Shown: in pieces, positions 60,552 through 64,000 of the stretch
How positions within the stretch are numbered: position 1 is the first letter of the stretch
How the letters are laid out: each line of letters begins with the position of its first letter
Source: Sphingomonas_B tabacisoli
GTDB lineage: Bacteria > Pseudomonadota > Alphaproteobacteria > Sphingomonadales > Sphingomonadaceae
Reading direction: 5' to 3'
Assembly (NCBI RefSeq): GCF_042678385.1
Contig: NZ_JBHUDY010000001.1
Coordinates: 1,488,001 to 1,552,000 of the forward strand
Length of the DNA: 64,000 nucleotides
Program-made: the position numbers and the translations under genes
Notes under the pieces: generated by a model
Database searches by the model: none
Seen by the model: the letters and a program-made list of their open reading frames with translations, nothing else
Told to the model about the DNA's origin: nothing

Positions 60552-60615
60552 AGTCATGCTCCGGATTTTTTCCGTCTCCTGTAATATAAATCGTATGCGA
60601 TAAGATCGGAAGGGC

Positions 60616-60671
60616 TTGAAGCTCGAAACTTGGCACCTAGATAGATCGCGTCCGATGTAATCGGGCACGAT
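60616..60671 (+). promoter_or_regulatory. ohr promoter and candidate OhrR operator
   Basis: TTGAAG (60616-60621) and TAGATA (60638-60643) are 16 bases apart. Directly after them lies a 12-3-12 inverted repeat with two mismatches (60645-60671: ATCGCGTCCGAT, GTA, ATCGGGCACGAT). It would cover the transcription start. A smaller palindrome ATCGTATGCGAT lies near 60590-60602 on the ohrR side. Confidence 0.55.
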
Positions 60672-60693
60672 ATAGATAGGAAGGAATGACATC

Positions 60694-61092
60694 ATGGCCT
60701 ACAAGACTCTCTTCACCGGCAAGACCCACACTGTCGGCGGCAGCAACGGCGCGGCGCGGAGCGCAGACGGCTTCATCGACTTCACGCTGCCCGAAGCGCA
60801 CCCAGCGGCCGAGAACCTGTTCGGCGTCGCCTGGTCGGCCTGCTTCATGGGCGCGATCGGCGTTGCCGCCCAGCAGCGCAAGATCAAGCTGCCCGAAACT
60901 CCGTCCGTCGATGCGCAGATCGACCTGAACCATGCCGGCGGCGCGAACTTCTTCCTCGCCGCGAAGCTGGACGTGAGCATCCCCGGCATCGACCGCGCGG
61001 TTGCCCAGGAACTGGTCGAGGCGGCGCACGAAATCTGCCCCTATTCGAAAGCGACCCGCGGCAACGTGGAGGTCGAGGTCAATCTGATCTGA
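60694..61092 (+). CDS. ohr: Organic hydroperoxide resistance protein Ohr
   Basis: A 132-residue thiol peroxidase of the OsmC/Ohr family. The two catalytic cysteines are C50 (WSACFMGAI) and C115 (HEICPYSKATRGN). It reduces organic hydroperoxides using lipoyl-linked thiols. AGGAAGGA precedes the ATG. It is controlled by the divergent ohrR. Confidence 0.96.
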   Translation: MAYKTLFTGKTHTVGGSNGAARSADGFIDFTLPEAHPAAENLFGVAWSACFMGAIGVAAQQRKIKLPETPSVDAQIDLNHAGGANFFLAAKLDVSIPGIDRAVAQELVEAAHEICPYSKATRGNVEVEVNLI

Positions 61093-61110
61093 TCCCGCCC
61101 GACGGAACGC

Positions 61111-61137
61111 CCTCTCTCCGAACTCCGGGGAGAGGGC
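61111..61137. terminator. Hairpin between convergent ohr and the DUF3667 gene
   Basis: CCCTCTCTCC, loop GAACT, then CCGGGGAGAGGG: the outer seven bases pair perfectly. No T-run follows, so it is a weak terminator or a relic of the CCCTCTCCCC repeat family. Confidence 0.45.
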
Positions 61138-61143
61138 AGTGGG

Positions 61144-62178
61144 CTATCCGGCGTTCATCGCGGTCAGCAGGCCGTAGAAGGACCCGGCCGAGACCGCGGC
61201 GATGCCGTAGAGCAGCGGCAGGCGCACCAGCGCGGCGGCGCGCGACAGTCGATAGGCGTCGCGCATCTGCGCATACATGTGCCACAGCGCATAACCCATC
61301 AGCATGACCAGCAGCACGCCGGACGCGCCGAGCGCCGATCCCGCGATCCACAGCGAGAACAGCAGCGACATGAACGCGATCGAATAGGTGACGAAAGTCG
61401 CGTGGTCGTAAAGGCCATAGTCGCGGCGCCAGGCGAACAGCAGCCAGACCAGCGGCGTGCTGATCAGGATCAGCACCCAGGAGAATTTGTACGCGTTCGC
61501 CTTCAGCCGATAGGCGACGAATTCGCGGTTGGTCTGCATCTGGTCCATCAGTGAGCGGCCGCGCGCCGCCTCCGGCGTGGCCTTGCCGACATCGGCGGCG
61601 ATGGCGCCGGCGGCGGCGAGCGCGGCGCGGTCGTTCTTCGCTTGCGCGAGGCGTTGGCTGAGCTTCGTTTTGCGGGCGGCGCTGAGGTCCGGCGCGCGCA
61701 GCTCGCTTTCGGTGTCGGCGATGCGGTCGTCGAGCCGTTCGACCTGATGCTGGAGCGACTGCGCGCTGGCCCGCGCGTCGGACTGGCTCTCATGATGGCC
61801 GAACAGCGAATAGACCGCGTACATCAAGAGCGCGCTGAACAGGAACAAGGCGAGCGGCGAGACGAACTTGGCGCGCTCGCCGGCGATGTAGCGGCGGGTG
61901 AGGATGCCGGGGCGGAGCGCCAGCTCGGGCAGGGTGCGCCAGATCTTGCCGTCGAAATGCAGCACGCCGTGCATCAGCTCGTGCCAGATCGCGCGCAATG
62001 TGCGGTGGACGTGCGCGGACTGGCCGCATTCAGCGCAATAGGCACCGGTAAGCGGCGCGCCGCAATTGAGGCAGTCGCCGCCATGCGTCTGGTCGCTATG
62101 CCGCCCGTGCGCCGGTTCGACTGCCGTCGCCAGCATGCCGCCGGTGACAATGTCGCCTACTTCGCTGATCCCCGTCAT
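61144..62178 (-). CDS. DUF3667 membrane protein with N-terminal zinc ribbon
   Basis: A 344-residue protein. A four-Cys ribbon (C36, C39, C48, C51: CLNCGAPLTGAYCAECGQ) is followed by the DUF3667 segment ELMHGVLHFDGKIWRTLPELALRPG with a membrane helix at about 110-130. A coiled-coil stretch (about 140-190) and four more membrane helices end the protein. The function of the family is unknown. It lies 28 bases from the acyl-CoA ligase on the same strand and downstream of nothing else. Confidence 0.8.
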   Translation of the reverse strand: MTGISEVGDIVTGGMLATAVEPAHGRHSDQTHGGDCLNCGAPLTGAYCAECGQSAHVHRTLRAIWHELMHGVLHFDGKIWRTLPELALRPGILTRRYIAGERAKFVSPLALFLFSALLMYAVYSLFGHHESQSDARASAQSLQHQVERLDDRIADTESELRAPDLSAARKTKLSQRLAQAKNDRAALAAAGAIAADVGKATPEAARGRSLMDQMQTNREFVAYRLKANAYKFSWVLILISTPLVWLLFAWRRDYGLYDHATFVTYSIAFMSLLFSLWIAGSALGASGVLLVMLMGYALWHMYAQMRDAYRLSRAAALVRLPLLYGIAAVSAGSFYGLLTAMNAG

Positions 62179-62206
62179 GGCGCGCGTGATAGCAACCGCG
62201 GCGGCC

Positions 62207-63793
62207 TCACGCAGCCGTTTTCAGGCGGTAATCCCGATATTGGTCGCGCAGCGCCGTCTTCAGCAGCTTGCCGGTGGCGGTGTGGGGGAGGGAGCCTACG
62301 AACAGGACCTCGTCGGGAAGCCACCACTTGGCGACCTTGTCGGCAAGGTGCCCGATGACGTCCGACGCCGTGACGTCTGCTCCGGGCTTCCGCACGACCA
62401 GCAGCAGCGGGCGTTCGTCCCATTTCGGGTGATAGACGCCGATCGCGGCGGCCTCGGCGACGCCCGGGCAGCCGACGGCGGCGTTCTCCAGCTCGACCGA
62501 GCTGATCCACTCGCCGCCCGACTTGATCACATCCTTGGAGCGGTCGGTGATCTGCATCGTGCCGTCGGGGTGAAGCACGGCGACGTCGCCGGTGTCGAAC
62601 CATTGCTCCTCGCAGGCGCAGTCGGCTTCGGCCTTGAAATAGCGCTTGATGACCCAGGGGCCGCGAATCTGGAGGCGGCCGGAGCTCTGGCCGTCGCGGG
62701 GCTGGACGCGGCCTTCGTCGTCGACGATGCGAAGTTCGACGCCGAACGGCACGCGGCCCTGCTTGCAGACCAGGTCTACCTGCTCGTCAAACGAGAGATC
62801 GTCCCAATTGGCGGGCGGCGCGCCCATCGTTCCGATCGGCGAGGTCTCGGTCATACCCCAGGCATGGCCGACGCGGACGCCCATCTTCATCAGCCGCTCG
62901 ATCATCGCGCGCGGCGCCGCCGATCCGCCGATGGTGACCTGTTTCAGATGCGCGGGCGTGTCGCCGGTCTCGTCCATATGCTGGAACATGGCGAGCCACA
63001 CCGTCGGCACGCCGGCCGAGTGCGTGACCTTCTCCTGATTCATCAGGCGGCAGAGCACCTTGGCGTCGTTGGTCGCCGCATAGACGAACTTCACCCCCGC
63101 AGCGGCGCCGGCGAACGGCAGCCCCCAAGACGCGGCGTGGAACATCGGCACGATGGGCAGGCACACCGATTGCGGCGATAGGTTGAACACCGATGGCGAC
63201 ACCTCGGTCATCGCGTGCAGCATGGTCGAGCGATGCTCGTAGAGCACGCCCTTGGGATTCCCGGTCGTGCCGCTGGTATAGCAGAGCATGCACGGATCGC
63301 GCTCGTCGCCGTCATGCCAAGCATAGTTGCCGTCCTGCGCGTCCAGCAGTGCGTCCCATTCGGGGCCGTCGAAGGCGACATAATGCTCGACGCTGGTCAG
63401 CTGGGGCTTCAGCCGGTCGATCAGCGGCTGGAACATGGTGTCGTAGAACAGCACCCGATCTTCGGCGTGGTTGACGATATAGACGAGCTGCTCGTCGAAC
63501 AGGCGCGGATTGATGGTGTGGATCACGCAGCCCACGCCGATCGCGCCATACCAAGCGACCAGGTGCCGCGCATGGTTCATGGCAAGCGTCGCGATCCGGT
63601 CGCCCGGCCCAACGCCCCAGGCCTTCAGCGCCTGGGCGAGCCGGCGCGCGTCGCGCGCGATGCCTGCCCAATTGGTGCGCGTCTCGGTCCCGTCGGCCCA
63701 GTGCGTGACGATCTCCTGCCCGCCGTGCTCGCGCGCGGCATGATCGAGAAGCTGCATCACGCGCAGCTTATGGTCCTGCATCCCGCCCAGCAT
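62207..63793 (-). CDS. Long-chain fatty acyl-CoA ligase (AMP-forming)
   Basis: A 528-residue adenylate-forming enzyme that activates carboxylic acids with ATP and CoA. The AMP-binding motif is YTSGTTGNPKGV. The A5 region is GWGMTETSP-like (AWGMTETSPIG), WFDTGDVAVLHPDG is A7, and the C-terminal TATGKLLKTAL carries the catalytic Lys. The ATG at 63793 has GGAG six bases upstream. The sequence is closest to medium/long-chain acyl-CoA synthetases of the FadD type; the chain length is not certain. Confidence 0.9.
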   Translation of the reverse strand: MLGGMQDHKLRVMQLLDHAAREHGGQEIVTHWADGTETRTNWAGIARDARRLAQALKAWGVGPGDRIATLAMNHARHLVAWYGAIGVGCVIHTINPRLFDEQLVYIVNHAEDRVLFYDTMFQPLIDRLKPQLTSVEHYVAFDGPEWDALLDAQDGNYAWHDGDERDPCMLCYTSGTTGNPKGVLYEHRSTMLHAMTEVSPSVFNLSPQSVCLPIVPMFHAASWGLPFAGAAAGVKFVYAATNDAKVLCRLMNQEKVTHSAGVPTVWLAMFQHMDETGDTPAHLKQVTIGGSAAPRAMIERLMKMGVRVGHAWGMTETSPIGTMGAPPANWDDLSFDEQVDLVCKQGRVPFGVELRIVDDEGRVQPRDGQSSGRLQIRGPWVIKRYFKAEADCACEEQWFDTGDVAVLHPDGTMQITDRSKDVIKSGGEWISSVELENAAVGCPGVAEAAAIGVYHPKWDERPLLLVVRKPGADVTASDVIGHLADKVAKWWLPDEVLFVGSLPHTATGKLLKTALRDQYRDYRLKTAA

Positions 63794-63922
63794 CGCTCTC
63801 TCCGTATTTTCTTGGGCCGCATAGTGTCGGGCGCGCACGGCGCTTGCAAGCCGGTGATTCGAATGCTAGCGGGCGCGCCTCTTGACGAGGCGGATGCGAT
63901 CGACCATCTGCCGCGCTCTCGT

Positions 63923-63998
<76 letters not shown>

Positions 63999-64000
63999 CT

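Noticed and set aside
60613..60695. Longer N-terminus for OhrR reaching to 60695
   Set aside because: It would run through the ohr promoter and operator and lacks homology; ATG 60551 has a proper ribosome-binding site.

Overview
The window is chromosomal DNA of a high-GC alphaproteobacterium, most likely of the order Sphingomonadales (Sphingomonas-like). The evidence is protein-level likeness throughout, two large TonB-dependent receptors, a zapA/6S RNA neighbourhood, a leucine-catabolic acyl-CoA carboxylase operon, and many dispersed palindromic repeats of the type seen in sphingomonad intergenic DNA. No rRNA, CRISPR array, prophage or classical insertion sequence was found. One tRNA (Lys, CTT) closes the window.

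Layout. 1-2920: end of a winged-helix regulator, a GNAT acetyltransferase and a two-gene ABC exporter. 2917-8464 (minus): the elongasome operon mreB-mreC-mreD-mrdA-rodA. 8596-13858: mutL, a CHASE2-EAL c-di-GMP protein, a 25-codon ORF with its own terminator, acylphosphatase and a PRC-barrel membrane protein. 13951-17852: an orphan TonB receptor and folE. 17853-19656: repeats, a possible small ORF or small RNA, and rpsF-rpsR-rplI. 19965-25115: a Rieske oxygenase, a diacylglycerol-kinase-like protein, fabD, an inserted GxxExxY nuclease-fold gene, fabG and a SPOR protein. 25098-25934 (minus): 6S RNA, zapA and a small coiled-coil gene. 26071-32268: a central-carbon cluster tkt-gapA-MOSC-pgk-[toxin/antitoxin]-aldolase. 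32329-37859: a flavin monooxygenase, an O-methyltransferase, a short PhaE-like subunit with a class III PhaC, a GNAT protein and hydrolases. 37874-44037: an AI-2E family transporter, a prolyl-hydroxylase-like oxygenase, a YeiH transporter, a MaoC/CoA-lyase pair and a LysR gene. 44148-49399: the leucine pathway genes ivd, mccB, [DUF559 nuclease], mccA. 49553-53223: a second CoA lyase, an FMN reductase and rpsM-rpsK-rpoA. 53270-57950 (minus): a cobalamin-riboswitch-controlled btuB-btuF-btuC-btuD operon. 58257-63998: a CaiB remnant, a radical SAM protein, ohrR/ohr, a DUF3667 protein, an acyl-CoA ligase and tRNA-Lys.

The most unusual signal is a pattern seen twice. A stand-alone ORF of a PD-(D/E)XK nuclease family sits between two genes of a housekeeping operon, and it is bounded by inverted copies of a repeat. 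The GxxExxY gene between fabD and fabG lies between 30-bp inverted repeats (29/30 identical). Its start codon is the last base of one repeat, and its C-terminus is encoded by the other. The DUF559 gene between mccB and mccA is bounded by inverted copies of a roughly 55-bp structured repeat. An ORF-less pair of the same repeat lies one gene upstream, between ivd and mccB. The right-hand repeat copy supplies the ribosome-binding site of both carboxylase subunits. This looks like a nuclease-associated repeat cassette, comparable in logic to REP/RAYT pairs, with an empty derivative beside it. Mobility itself is inferred and was not observed.
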